Assembly: GCA_905221605.1 (NCBI GenBank)
Contig: CAJNDS010000735.1
Span: 628,001 to 692,000, forward strand
Direction of reading: 5' to 3'
Length of the DNA stretch: 64,000 nucleotides
From: Symbiodinium natans
Taxonomy: Eukaryota > Sar > Dinophyceae > Suessiales > Symbiodiniaceae
Below are positions 38,433 to 50,112 of this stretch, in pieces. The first letter of the stretch is position 1; each line of letters opens with the position of its first letter. The notes below the pieces were generated by a model, which was given only the letters and a program-made list of their open reading frames with translations, had not been told where the DNA came from and made no database searches. The position numbers and the translations under genes are program-made.

Positions 38433-41400
38433 CCTACTGTGGCCCGGCATGAGGGATGCGGGCCACCACGCCTTGGTGTTTTGGGTCATCGCGAATCAAT
38501 ACTCAGGTTTTGGAGCTTCGATGCAGGGGACAGGGGAATCAGTGGGTTGAGTTTGTTTCTTATTTGAAATCGAAAAAGATTTGTTGGCAGCACTTGAAAC
38601 AGTAAAGTTGAGCGCAAGAGCTGAGTTAACCATTGAACTGAAAACAGAAAGCATGTTTTGGCGCCACCTCAAAGTAAGTTGGCTGGGTTAACTCAATTTG
38701 AAAAACTTCTCACCCGATAAAATGCATTTGCAACACAAAATGAGAGTGAAAGATTCTTTAAAAACCAGAGACTTTGTCCTAGACTCTAGACCGGGGGGGG
38801 GGGGAGAGGGGCAAAGGTCCGAAACACTGTAAGCCGTCAACGCTAAACCCGAACCCCCTTAAAACATAAAACCCCAAAGCCCTAAACCTGAAACCGTAAA
38901 CGCTCTAAGACCCTAAATTAAGCTCAACGCCCTACCGCCAGACCACGGGGCGGGGGGGGGGGGATGGGCGAAGGGGAATAGCGCCCTAAATCCTCAGCCC
39001 AAACTCTTAAACCAGAATATCCTCGAACCCAAAGTGCTACTTAAGCCGCAATGCCTTCTGCCCAAAACCTCAATTGAACGCTGGACCCTAAAGCCCTGAT
39101 TGAACCCTTGAAACTTTAAGCCCGAAATCCAACTAGCGCACCACGGGGGCACGAGTGTGTCCCTCCCCCACACACACTTCTTGGGTTTCCGCTCTGAGAC
39201 CTTAAGTTAAGCCTAAACCTGAATCCCCAAACCCCGCCACCGCACCACGGGGGTGGGACCAAACTCCTGACCCCTAATTTTGAAGCACTGCTCCTCAAAA
39301 CGCAAGGCGCTTTTTAAACCCTTTGTTCCCCCTTTCCTCTCCCCCAACACGCGTCGGGTGCCCGACGGGCCCACGACGCGCGCACCTCCCCCCCCCCCCA
39401 CACACAAACACCGTTTGCTATCCTATCCTGGGTTTCCGCCCTGGCAAAAACCTCTTGACATTTTTCAATTACCCAGATAAGCCGGACACTTAATGTTCCC
39501 CTAACCGTGAAGCAAAGCGGGCAGAGGCTAAACCCTAAGCCCTAAATCCAAACCCACCATTACTGAAATTTAAGTCATACACTTTCCCGGAACCCAACCT
39601 TGAACCAGAAGCTATGCTGTTTATATGTGGGTGATAACATGTTCTGGGTTTTGGTTGTCGGGGCTTGGGTTTTCAGGCTTTGCGGGACGTCAATGAAGGC
39701 CAAATCAAAATTGACATTCTCCGTCCAAACAAAGTTGTATTTGTGTCAAATGATAACAAAAAAACCAACGAATCCAAGTTGACAGAATTGTCTTACATAC
39801 AATACAGTATTTTGGTGGGAAAACAGACACATATCCGTCGGGTACCCGACGCGTGCCGGGGGGGAGAGGGGTGTACTCGAGGGGTGTTCTGGGGGTGGGC
39901 AGCGCGATGGGTTTAGGGTGAAAGGGTTCAATCAGGACTCAATCAGGGCTTTAGGGTCTACAGTTCAATTGGGGTTCAGGGCATAAGGCTTTGCGGCCTA
40001 AATAGCACTTTGGGTTCGAGGATATTCTGGTTTAAGAGTTTTTGCTGAGGATTTAGGGTGCTATCCCCCTTCCCCCCGCCCGCCTTGCGGTCTGGCGGCG
40101 GGGCTTGGTTTACGGTTTCAGGTTTAGGGCTTTGGGGCTTTATGTTGTTAGGGGTTTTTCGGGTTTAGGGTTGAGGGCTAAAACTAAAGGTTTTAAGGCG
40201 ACTAGGGACTTGAGGCACAGTTTTTGCTCGTTTTCCAATAGGAAACAATCAACCCCCTGAGTCTTAAACGCTATCAGTAATGCACTCCTTGCAGCGAAGC
40301 TCTAAAACCTGAGTATTAATCCCCCTGTGCATGTGCTTCGTGCCCCCCCGGCCGCCCGCGAATACTCGTTAGGTACCTACCTCTCCCCCTCCCCTCCCGT
40401 ACGCGTCCGGTACCCGACGGAAATGTCGGTTGCCTGACGGCCCGAGCACAAGATGTAAAAATAATTGGGTCGATTTGGATTTGATACTGACTTATGTTTT
40501 CGACAAATGCAGATGTTTGGATGTTTAGACGTTTGGAGAATGTCAATTTTGATTTGGCCTTAGTGCCCGTCGAGTACCCGACACTGCGCGTCGGTACTCG
40601 ACGGACCCCGCCGCCCCGCCTCGCCCCTACCACCCCCCGCCCCCACCACATTAAAGGGGGTGAGACGGGAAGAAACAAGCCGCATTGCCTGGAAAATGAC
40701 AACCCAAAACCCAAAACATCTATCACCAGCTTCTGGAACGCTGTTTACGTTTGGGGTCAGGTTTTAAAGTTTGTGCCTGATGTTTAATCAGTGGTGGGTT
40801 TGGATGTAGAGTTTTGGGTTTGGTCTATGCCCGCTTTGATTCACGGCCGGGTTATATAGGGTTAGGGGAACATTACGTGTCTGGCTTATCTGGGACATTG
40901 AAAAATGTCAAGAGGTTTTTGCCAAAGCGGAAGGAAACCAAGGATGGGAAGCAATGTGTGTGTGGGGGGGAGGGGAGGTGCCCGCGTCGGGTACCCGACG
41001 GGCGCACATCGGGCCCGTCGGGTAGCTGACGCGGGTTGGGGGAGAGGAAAGGGCGAAGACGGGAACCCTGCACACCCTCACAGGAATGGGCTGTTGCTGC
41101 TCCCCCCCCACCCCCCCATGGTACCCCCCGTTGTGTGTGGTAGTGGGATTTAGGGTTTAGGGGTTAAGGGTTCAATCAGGGCTTGCAATTGGAGTTTCAG
41201 GGCATAGGCTACATAGGGTTCAAAATGCGCTTTGCGTTCTAGGATTCGTGCTGTAAACTTCAGGGTTCAGGAGTTTGGTTTTGATTTAGGGTGCTATCCC
41301 CCCCCCTCCCACTCCCGTGGTGTGGTGGCGGGGTTTGGGGTTCAGGTTTAGGCTTAACTTCAGGTCTCAGGGCGGAAACCGAAGAAGCGTGTGTGGGAGG

Positions 41401-41479
41401 GGGAGGGAGGGAGGCAGGGGCCCGCGTCGGGTACCCGACGCATGCGGGGTTGGCTGGTTGAAGTTTTAAGGTCCAAAGG

Positions 41480-43150
41480 CCTGGGTTAGTTAACTTGGGG
41501 GGTGGGGGGTTTTGATTTTCAGGGTTGAGAGATCTAGGTTTCTTAACTGCTTGCTTCTGGAGGGCTGGTGCGCTGATGGGGGCTAAGGGGCTTCGAGGGC
41601 TTAAGGGGCTTAGGGGGGCTTAAGGGGCTTAGTGGGCTTAAGGGGGCTCAAGGGGCTTAAGGGGGCTTAAGGGGGCTTAAGAGGGCTTGGGGCCCTTAAA
41701 GGCTTAAAGGGCTTAGGGCACTTAGAGCGCTTGTGAGGGAGGTTTGGGGCTGATGGACCCTAGCTTTGGTCCAAAGGCCTGGGTTAATTAACTTGGGGAG
41801 TGGGGGGTTTTGATTTTCAGGGTTGAGAGGTCTAGGTTTCTTAACTGCTTGCTTCTGGAGGGTTGGTGCGCTGATGGGGGCTAAGGGGCTTCGAGGGCTT
41901 AAGGGGCTTGGGGGGGCTTAAGGGGGCTTAAGGGGCTTAGTGGGCTTAAGGGGGCTCAAGGGGCTTAAGGGGGCTTAAGAGGGCTTGGCGCCCTTAAAGG
42001 CTTAAAGGGCTTAGGGCACTTAGAGCGCTTGTGAGGGAGGTTTGGGGCTGATGGACCCTAGCTTTGGTCCAAAGGCCTGGGTTAATTAACTTGGGGGGTG
42101 GTTTTGATTTTCAGGGTTGAGAGGTCTAGGTTTCTTAACTGCTTGCTTCTGGAGGGTTGGTGCGCTGATGGGGGCTAAGGGGCTTCGAGGGCTTAAGGGG
42201 CTTGGGGGGGCTGAAGGGGGCTTAAGGGGCTTAAGGGGGCTCAGGGGGCTTAAGGGGGCTTAAGGGGGCTTAAGAGGGCTTGGGGCCCTTAAAGGCTTAA
42301 AGGGCTTAGGGCACTTAGAGCGCTTGTGAGGGAGGTTTGGGGCTGATGGACCCTAGCTCTGGTCCAAAGGCCTGGGTTAATTAACTTGGGGGGTGGGGGG
42401 CTTTGATTTTCAGGGTTGAGAGGTCTAGGTTTCTGAACTGCTTGCTTCTGGAGGGTTGGTGCGCTGATGGGGGCTAAGGGGCTTCGAGGGCTTAAGGGGC
42501 TTAGGGGGGCTTCAAGGGGCTTAGTGGGCTCAAGGGGGCTCAAGGGGCTTAAGGGGGCTTGGGGCCCTTAAAGTCTTAAAGGGCTTAGGGCACTTAGAGC
42601 GCTTGTGAGGGAGGTTTGGGGCTGATGGACCCTAGCCTTGGTCCAAAGGCCTGGGTTAATTAACTTGGGGGGTGGGGGGTTTTGATTTTCAGGGTTGAGA
42701 GGTCTAGGTTTCTTAACTGCTTGCTTCTGGAGGGTTGGTGCGCTGATGGGGGCTAAGGGGCTTCGAGGGCTTAAGGGGTTTGGGGGGGCTTAAGGGGGCT
42801 TAAGGGGCTTAGTGGGCTTAAGGGGGCTCAAGGGGCTTAAGGGCGCTCAAGAGGGCTTGGGGCCCTTAAAGGCTTAAAGGGCTTAGGGCACTTAGAGCGC
42901 TTGTGAGGGAGGTTTGGGGCTGATGGACCCTAGCTTTGGTCCAAAGGCCTGGGTTAATTAACTTGGGGGGTGGTTTTGATTTTCAGGGTTGAGAGGTCTA
43001 GGTTTCTTAACTGCTTGCTTCTGGAGGGTTGGTGCGCTGATGGGGGCTAAGGGGCTTCGAGGGCTTAAGGGGCTTAAGGGGGCTTAAGGGGCTTAGTGGG
43101 CTTAAGGGGGCTCAAGGGGCTTAAGGGGGCTTAAGGGGGCTTAAGAGAAA
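41480..43150 (+). repeat. Satellite array, unit about 295 bp, G-rich orientation
   Basis: Six units, each with TTAATTAACTTGGGGGGTGG, TTGATTTTCAGGGTTGAGAG, TTCTTAACTGCTTGCTTCTGG, GGTGCGCTGATGGGGGC and a run of GGGGCTTAAG decamers. Spacing of the TTAATTAA block is 281-298 bp. Repeat-derived open frames are ignored. Confidence 0.95.
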
Positions 43151-44327
43151 CCTGGTTGTTAAGCTTGCGATAGCCCCTAAACCCCTACTGCCTAAGCCCT
43201 AAACCCTTGAATCCTAAACCCCCCCCCCAGTCCATGTTTGCTTAAGGTTTGCTCTGGTGGCTGGCGAATGGCTCTTGCTCCCATATGCACCAGCGTCTGT
43301 GTTTTCCCGCCATTGAGTTTAGGCTTTAGGGGTTCTCTCCATCCCTGGGGTTTAGGGTTTGGCGTGTACTGTTAGGCTTCAGGGCTCAGGGTGTTTATTC
43401 TTCCTTCTGTGAGTCGTGGTGCGTTTGGGGTTTGACTAGGGACGAATGTTGAGGTTTTGGGTTTGGAGTTGCGTGCAGGGTTTTGGTTTGCCCCGTGTTT
43501 CCCCTTGAGGCGGAGCCAGGGTATAGGGTGACGCCAGGACTAGAAATTATTCCTGAAGGGACAGGTGGCACTTTGTAAACGACCAGTCCGCAAAGCCCTT
43601 CGCAGCGGCAGACACAGAAAAAAAAAACAAAAAAAAACAGTGAAGGGATGAGTGGCATTTGGAAACGACCATTCCACCATGTAGCCCCCCCCCCCCAAGC
43701 GGCTGACCATAAAAATGTCGGGGCGCTAAGGCTGACAGCGTAGCGCAAACGTCCGTTTCTCCATATCATAAATCGCCTTTTTTAAGTGCAGCTCCGCGCA
43801 GCGGCCGACTCGAAAAACTCACCCCGCCCCCCGCCTCGGTTACACCCCTCCTTCCCCAACTTCCCTGTGGTTGAGAGCCTATTGTTTAGGGTTTGCTTTT
43901 TAGGGTTGGGGAGGATACCATAGGGGTGGAGTGGGACCGGGAGGGGGGGGGGGGTGATTACACAGAGCACGGGCGCAGAAAGAAAGCAGATGGCCGTCTT
44001 AGACCAACTTACAGCTTAATAGCGACCTTATGCGGCACAAGAAGGTGATTAAGCTATAATAATTTTTTATAGCTTAATAACCTCCTTAAGTGGTTTTAAA
44101 CGTTAGAGTGCAGACTATCTGCAGCTTAGCTTTTTTTCCGGTAAGGAGGTAATTAAGCTATGTTGCTCATTTTTGCTTAACTTTTAAAAAACTTAAGGAG
44201 GTTATTAAGCTATCAAAAATTTTTATAGCTTAATCGCCTTCTTGTGCCGCATAAGGTCGCTATTAAGCTGTAAGTTGGTCTAAGACGGCCATCTGCTTTC
44301 TTTCTGCGCCCGCGCTCTGTGTAATCG

Positions 44328-44365
<38 letters not shown>

Positions 44366-45050
44366 CCTCCCAGTCCCACTTCCCCACCCTATGGTATCCT
44401 CCCCAAAAGCAAACCCTAAACAATAGGCTCTCAACCACAGGGAAGCATGGGGAAGGAGGGGTGTAACCGAGGCGGGGGGCGGGGTGAGTTTTTCGAGTCG
44501 GCCGCTGCGCGGAGCTGCACATAAAAAAGGCGATTTATGATATGGAGAAACGGACGTTTGTGCTACGCTGTCAGCCTTAGCACCCCGACATTTTTACGGT
44601 CAGCCGCTTGAGGGGCGGGGGGTTACCCTATATCCTGGCTCCGCCTCAAGGGGAAACACGGGGCAAACCAAAACCCTGCACCCAACTCCAAACCCAAAAC
44701 CTCAACATTCGTCCCTAGTCAAACCCCAAACACACCACGACTCACAGAAGGAAGAATAAACACCCTGAGCCCTGAAGCCTAACAGTACACGCCAAACCCT
44801 AAACCCCAGGGATGGAGAGAACCCCTAAAGCCTAAACTCAACATGGTTCACAGATGGCGGGAAAACACAGACGCTGGTGCATATGGGAGCAAGAGCCATT
44901 CGCCAGCCACCAGAGCAAACCTTAAGCAAACATGGACTGGGGGGGGGTTTAGGATTCAAGGGTTTAGGGCTTAGGCAGTAGGGGTTTAGGGGCTATCGCA
45001 AGCTTAACAACCAGGTTTCGGGCCTTGAAAAGCTAGGGTTTAAAGCTTAA
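43150..45050. mobile_element. Foldback element core, copy 1
   Basis: Long inverted arms (43152-44090 and 44192-about 45016) flank a 101 bp asymmetric spacer (44091-44191) with CTGCAG. The inner stems hold TTATAGCTTAATAACCTCC and its mirror. The left arm carries a ~165 bp segment (about 43525-43690) that the right arm lacks. C- and G-runs lie at 43938-43951 and 44329-44362. No protein coding. Inverted arms built of tandem satellite outside such a core are the layout of foldback transposons. Confidence 0.7.
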
Positions 45051-45059
45051 GGGTTTAAG

Positions 45060-47030
45060 GTTTGACTTGAAAGCTATGAGCTTATGGGATCAGCCCCCAC
45101 ACCTCCCTCAGCCCCATGAGCACCCTAAGGACCCAAGTGCCCTAAGGGCCCTAAGCCCTTCAAGCCTCCTAAGCCCGCGAACCCCAAGCACCCTAAGGGC
45201 TCCAAGCACCCTAAGGGCCCCAAGCCCTCTTAAGCCCCCTTAAGCCCCCCAAAGCCCCTTAAGCCCTCGAAGGTGCTTAGCCCCCATCAGCGCACCAGCC
45301 CTCCAGAAGCAAGCAGTTAAGAAACCTAGATCTCTCAACCCTGAAAATCAAAACCCCCACCCCCCAAGTTAATTAACCAAGGCCTTTGGACCAAAGCTAG
45401 GGTCCTTCAGCCCCAAACCTCCCTCACAAGCGCTCTAAGTGCCCTAAGCCCTTTAAGCTTTTAAGGGCCCCAAGCCCTCTTAAGCCCCCTTAAGCCCCCT
45501 TAAGCCCCTTGAGCCCCCTCAAGCCCACTAAGCCCCTGAAGCCCCCTTCAGCCCCCCCAAGCCCCTTAAGCCCTCGAAACCCCTTAGCCCCCATCAGCGC
45601 ACCAACCCTCCAGCAGCAAGCAGTTAAGAAACCTAGACCTCTCAACCCTGAAAATCAAAACCCCCCACCCCCCAAGTTAATTAACCCAGGCCTTTGGACC
45701 AAAGCTAGGGTCCATCAGCCCCAAACCTCCCTCACAAGCGCTCTAAGTGCCCAAAGGGCCCCAAGCCCTCTTAAGCCCCCTTAAGCCCCTTGAGCCCCCT
45801 TGAGCCCCCTAAGCCCCTTAAGCCCCTTAAGCCCCCTTAAGCCCCCCAGCCCCTTAAGCCCTCGACCTTAGCCCCCATCAGCGCACCAACCCTCCAGAAG
45901 CAAGCAGTTAAAGAAACCTAGACCTCTCAACCCTGAAAATCAAAACCCCCCACCCCCCAAGTTAATTAACCCACGCCTTTGGACCAAAGCTAGGGTCCAT
46001 CAGCCCCAAACCTCCCTCACAAGCGCTCTAAGTGCCCTAAGCCCTTTAAGCCTTTAAGGGCCCCAAGCCTTCTTAAGCCCCCTTAAGCCCCCTTAAGCCC
46101 CTTGAGCCCCCTTAAGCCCACTAAGCCCCTTAAGCCCCCCTAAGCCCCTTAAGCCCTCGAAGCCCCTTAGCCCCCATCAGCGCACCAACCCTCCAGAAGC
46201 AAGCAGTTAAGAAACCTGGACCTCTCAACCCTGAAAATCAAAACCCCCCACCCCCCAAGTTAATTAACCCAGGCCTTAGGACCAAAGCTAGGGTCCATCA
46301 GCCCCCCACCTCCCTCACAAGCGCTCTAAGTGCCCTGAGCCCTTCAATTAAGGGCCCCAAGCCCTCTTAAGCCCCCTTAAGCCCCCTTAAGCCCCTTGAG
46401 CCCCCTTAAGCCCCTTAAGCCCCCTTTAGCGCCCCAAGCCCCTTAAGCCCTCGAAGCCCCTTAGCCCCCATCAGCGCACCAACCCTCCAGAAGCGCTCTA
46501 AGTGCCCCAAGCCCTTTAAGCCTTTAAGGGCCCCAAGCCCTCTTAAGCCCCCTTAAGCCCCCTTAAGCCCCTTGAGCCCCCTTAAGCCCCCTTCAGCCCC
46601 CCCAAGCCCCTTGAGCCTTCGAAGCCCCTTAGCCCCCATCAGCGCACCAACCCTCCAGAAGCAAGCAGTTAAGAAACCTGCAACCCTGAAAATAAAAACC
46701 CCCCACCCCCCAAGTTAATTAACCCAGGCCTTTGGACCAAAGCTAGGGTCCATCAGCCCCAAACCTCCCTCACAAGCGCTCTAAGTGCCCTAAGCCCTTT
46801 AAGCCTTTAAGGGCCCCAAGCCCTCTTAAGCCCCCTTAAGCCCCCTTGAGCCCCTTGAGCCCCCTTAAGCCCCCTTCAGCCCCCCCAAGCCCCTTAAGCC
46901 CTCGAAGCCCCTTAGCCCCCATCAGCGCACCAACCCTCCAGAAGCAAGCAGCTAAGAAACCTAGATCTCTCAACCCTGAAAATCAAAACCCCCCACCCCC
47001 CAAGTTAACTAACCCAGGCCTTTGGACCTT
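45060..47030 (-). repeat. Satellite array, same unit, C-rich orientation
   Basis: Reverse complement of the 41480-43150 unit, about seven copies, including a shortened one at about 46489 where CTCCAGAAG joins CGCTCTAAGTGCCC. Forms the right arm of the large palindrome. Confidence 0.95.
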
Positions 47031-48520
47031 AAAACTTCAACCAGCCAACCCCGCATGCGTCGGCTACCCGACACGGGCCCCTGCCTCCCTCCCCCCCCCC
47101 CCCCCCCCCCCCCCCCCCCACCAGCTCTTGGGTTTCCGCCCGAGAACCTGAAGTGTACGGCCTCTAAACCTGAACCCCAAACCCGCCACCACACACGGGG
47201 GTGGGAAGGGCGGGGGGGGATAGCACCCTAAATCAAACCAAATGAACCTATGTGAGACTATGCCTGAAAAACTCCAGGAATTAGAACCCCCAAGCCCTGA
47301 TTGAACCCTTAACCCCTAAACCCTAAATCCCACTACCACACACAACGGGGGGTACCATGGGGGGGTGGGGGGGGAGCAGCAACAGCCCATTCCTGTGAGG
47401 GTGTGCAGGGTTCCCGTCTTCGCCCTTTCCTCTCCCCCAACCCGCGTCAGCTACCCGACGGGCCCGATGTGCGCCCGTCGGGTACCCGACGCGGGCACCT
47501 CCCCTCCCCCCCACACACACATTGCTTCCCATCCTGGGTTTCCTTCCGCTTTGGCAAAAACCTCTTGACATTTTTCAATGTCGCAGATAAGCCAGACACT
47601 TAATGTTCCCCTAACCCTATATAACCCGGCCGTGAATCAAAGCGGGCATAGACCAAACCCTAAACTCTACATCCAAACCCACCACTGATTAAACATCAGG
47701 CACAAACTTTAAAACCTGACCCCAAACGTAAACAGCGTTCCAGAAGCTGGTGATAGATGTTTTGGGTTTTGGGTTGTCATTTTCCAGGCAATGCGGCTTG
47801 TTTCTTCCCGTCTCACCCCCTTTAATGTGGTGGGGGCGGGGGGTGGTAGGGGCGAGGCGGGGCGGCGGGGTCCGTCGAGTACCGACGCGCACTGTCGGGT
47901 ACTCGACGGGCACTAAGGCCAAATCAATATTGACATTCTCCAAGGTCCTTCTCTCCTTTCTCTCCCTCTTCCCCTTTCCCTTCCCTCCCCCCTCCCCCCC
48001 CCTTCCCGTCACCCCCACTCCCCCCCCTCCCCCCTTTCTTTTATTTTCCTCTTTTCCTTTTTTTCCTCCTCCTCTCTTCCTCCCCCCCCTCTTTCCTCCC
48101 CTTCCTCTCCCTTCTCCTGCCCACTTCCTTTTCCCTTTCTCACCCCTTCCCCCCTCCACCTCCCCCCCCCCCTCTCTCTCCTCTGTCCCTCTCTCCTCCT
48201 CCCTCTCTTTCCACCCCCCTTTCTCCCCCTTTTTTTTTCGTTTTTTTTTTTTTTCCCCCCCCCACCCCCCCCCCTCCTTAAAACATCCAAACATCTGCAT
48301 TTGTTGAAAACATAAGTCAGTATGGGGTTGATTGTTTCCTATTGGAAAACGAACAAAAACTGTGCCTCAAGTCCCTAGTCGCCTTAAAGACTTTAAGTTA
48401 AGCCCTCAACCCTAAACCCGAAAAACCCCTAACAACATAAAGCCCCAAAGCCCTAAACCTGAAACCGTAAACGCTCTAAGACCCTAATTTAAGCTCAAAG
48501 CCCCACCGCCAGAAGCACTA
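47030..48520 (-). repeat. Right outer arm, inverted copy of 40090-41460
   Basis: 47323-47571 is the reverse complement of 40905-41153 and 47750-47940 of 40535-40726. The match resumes at 48280-48480 against 40090-40500, with about 220 bp of the left arm missing and a polypyrimidine insert in between. Confidence 0.85.
47942..48275 (+). repeat. Polypyrimidine tract, 330 bp
   Basis: Almost only C and T on the + strand. Inserted where the inverted arms otherwise match; absent at the corresponding left-arm position (about 40530). Open frames are compositional. Confidence 0.9.
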
Positions 48521-48549
48521 AATCCTCAGCCCAAACTCTTAAACCAGAA

Positions 48550-50076
48550 GCTGGGCAGGGGGCGATGATGTTTCAAGGCTCTGTAGCTCATACCCCTTAT
48601 GACCCTAACAACAACCCAAAGGCCACACAGCCCAGGGCTATGCTAAAGCCGAAGAAGGTCAGACTGAACCCCAAACCCCCAAACCCACTCTGGCCCGGCA
48701 TGAGGGATGTGGGCCACCACGCCTTGTGTTTTGGGTCATCAGGGGATCAATACTCAGGTTTTGGAGCTTCGACGCAGGGGTAATCAGTGGGTTGAGTCTG
48801 TTTCTTTTTTGAAATCGAAAAAGATCTTGTTGGCAGCGCTTGAAACAGTAAAGTTGAACGCATGAGCTGAGTTAACCATTGAACTGAAAACAGAAAGCAT
48901 GGTTTGTCTCCACTTCAAATTAAGTTGGCTGAGGTTACGCAATTTCCAAAAACTTCTCACCCGATAAAATGCAAGACGTTCGCAACAAAAAATGAGAGTG
49001 AAAGAGTTCTTTAAAAACCAGAGACTTTGTCCTAGACTCTCGACTTGGGGGGGAGGGGCAAAGGTCACCGAAAATCCTAAACACTGTAAGCCGTCAACGC
49101 TAAACCCGAAACCCCTTAAAACACAAAACCCCAAAGCCCTAAACCTGAAACCGCAAACGCTCTAAGACCCTAAATTAAGCTCAAAGCCCCACCGCCAGAC
49201 CACAGCAGGGGGGAGGGGAGGGGGATAGCACCCTAAATCCTCAGCCCAAACTCTGAAACCAGAATATCCTCGAACCCAAAGTGCTAATTATTCAGGCCGC
49301 AAAGCCTTCGGCCCTAAAACCTCAATTGAATTCTAGACCCCCTGATTGAACCCTTAAACCCTAAGCCCGAGTTCCCACTGGCACACCACGGGGGAACGGG
49401 AGCAGCAACAGCCCATTCCTATTGGGCTTAGCGTTTAGGAGTTGGGACTCGATAGGGAAACGCGAAAAAATGTATGCGTGCCCAGTATGCTTGCTCGAGG
49501 CTTCGGAAACCACTACAAATGTTGTCAACTGGCAATGAATTTGTATTTGTGTGTGTGTGTGTGTTTTGCCGACATCTTGGTAATGTGGGTTGTAGCTGAT
49601 GCATGTCCTTTTGCGGATATTATGTTTTGGGTATGTGGCTGCGCCGCTTTCTCCCCAATCGGTTTTGCTAGGCTCCAAAACCAACCCCCCCAAGCGATTT
49701 TGTAGCAGAGGCTTCAAACTTATGCTTTTTTGCAAACGTCCCCCCATGGATCAGGTCGAACCCTAGGAGGGGGTAACCCACCCCCGCCAGTCATACTTTG
49801 GCTATCGTTCGATACAAACATATATCTGAATTCTGTTCTTCAATAAATACAGATGAATATCCCGATGGCCCCCCCCTCCCGCCCCCTCGCTGATTCCCCT
49901 CCTGTTCCCACACAGTTTCCTCCCTGGCAAAACTCCCATGATGGTTTTCAGTTTCCTCCAAAATTGCATGTAGAAGACAAAGTCCCCTCCCACCTCCCCA
50001 CCCCCCTTGAAAAATTCCCTGCACCGCCCTTCGGCCCCCATCCCAAACTAAAGACGAAGCCCAAGTCCAAGCTTAG

Positions 50077-50112
<36 letters not shown>

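Larger units (their letters stand above)
36180..41460. repeat. Shuffled repeat modules, left block
   Basis: Four modules recur in both orientations. M1 (AATGGGCTGTTGCTGCTCCC to GGGACATTGAAAA): 36180-36380 partial, 37500-37790, 39400-39490 partial, 40870-41170. M2 (GACATTCTCCGTCCAAACAA to AATTGTCTTACATACAA): 36400-36560, 37910-38170, 39600-39870. M3 (GTCTAGGACAAAGTCTCTGG to AGTGCTGCCAACA): 37110-37400, 38530-38800. M4 (CTCAGCCCAAACTCTTAAAC to GGGTTTCCGC): 36680-37030, 38930-39260, 39910-40110. No module codes for a plausible protein. Confidence 0.85.

Noticed and set aside
40905..41153. 82-codon frame, repeated at 47323-47571
   Set aside because: It is module M1 read through a palindrome and a G-run; identity of the copies reflects DNA duplication, not protein selection.
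47750..48307. 185-codon frame with Phe/Ser/Pro-rich end
   Set aside because: Runs through the polypyrimidine tract.
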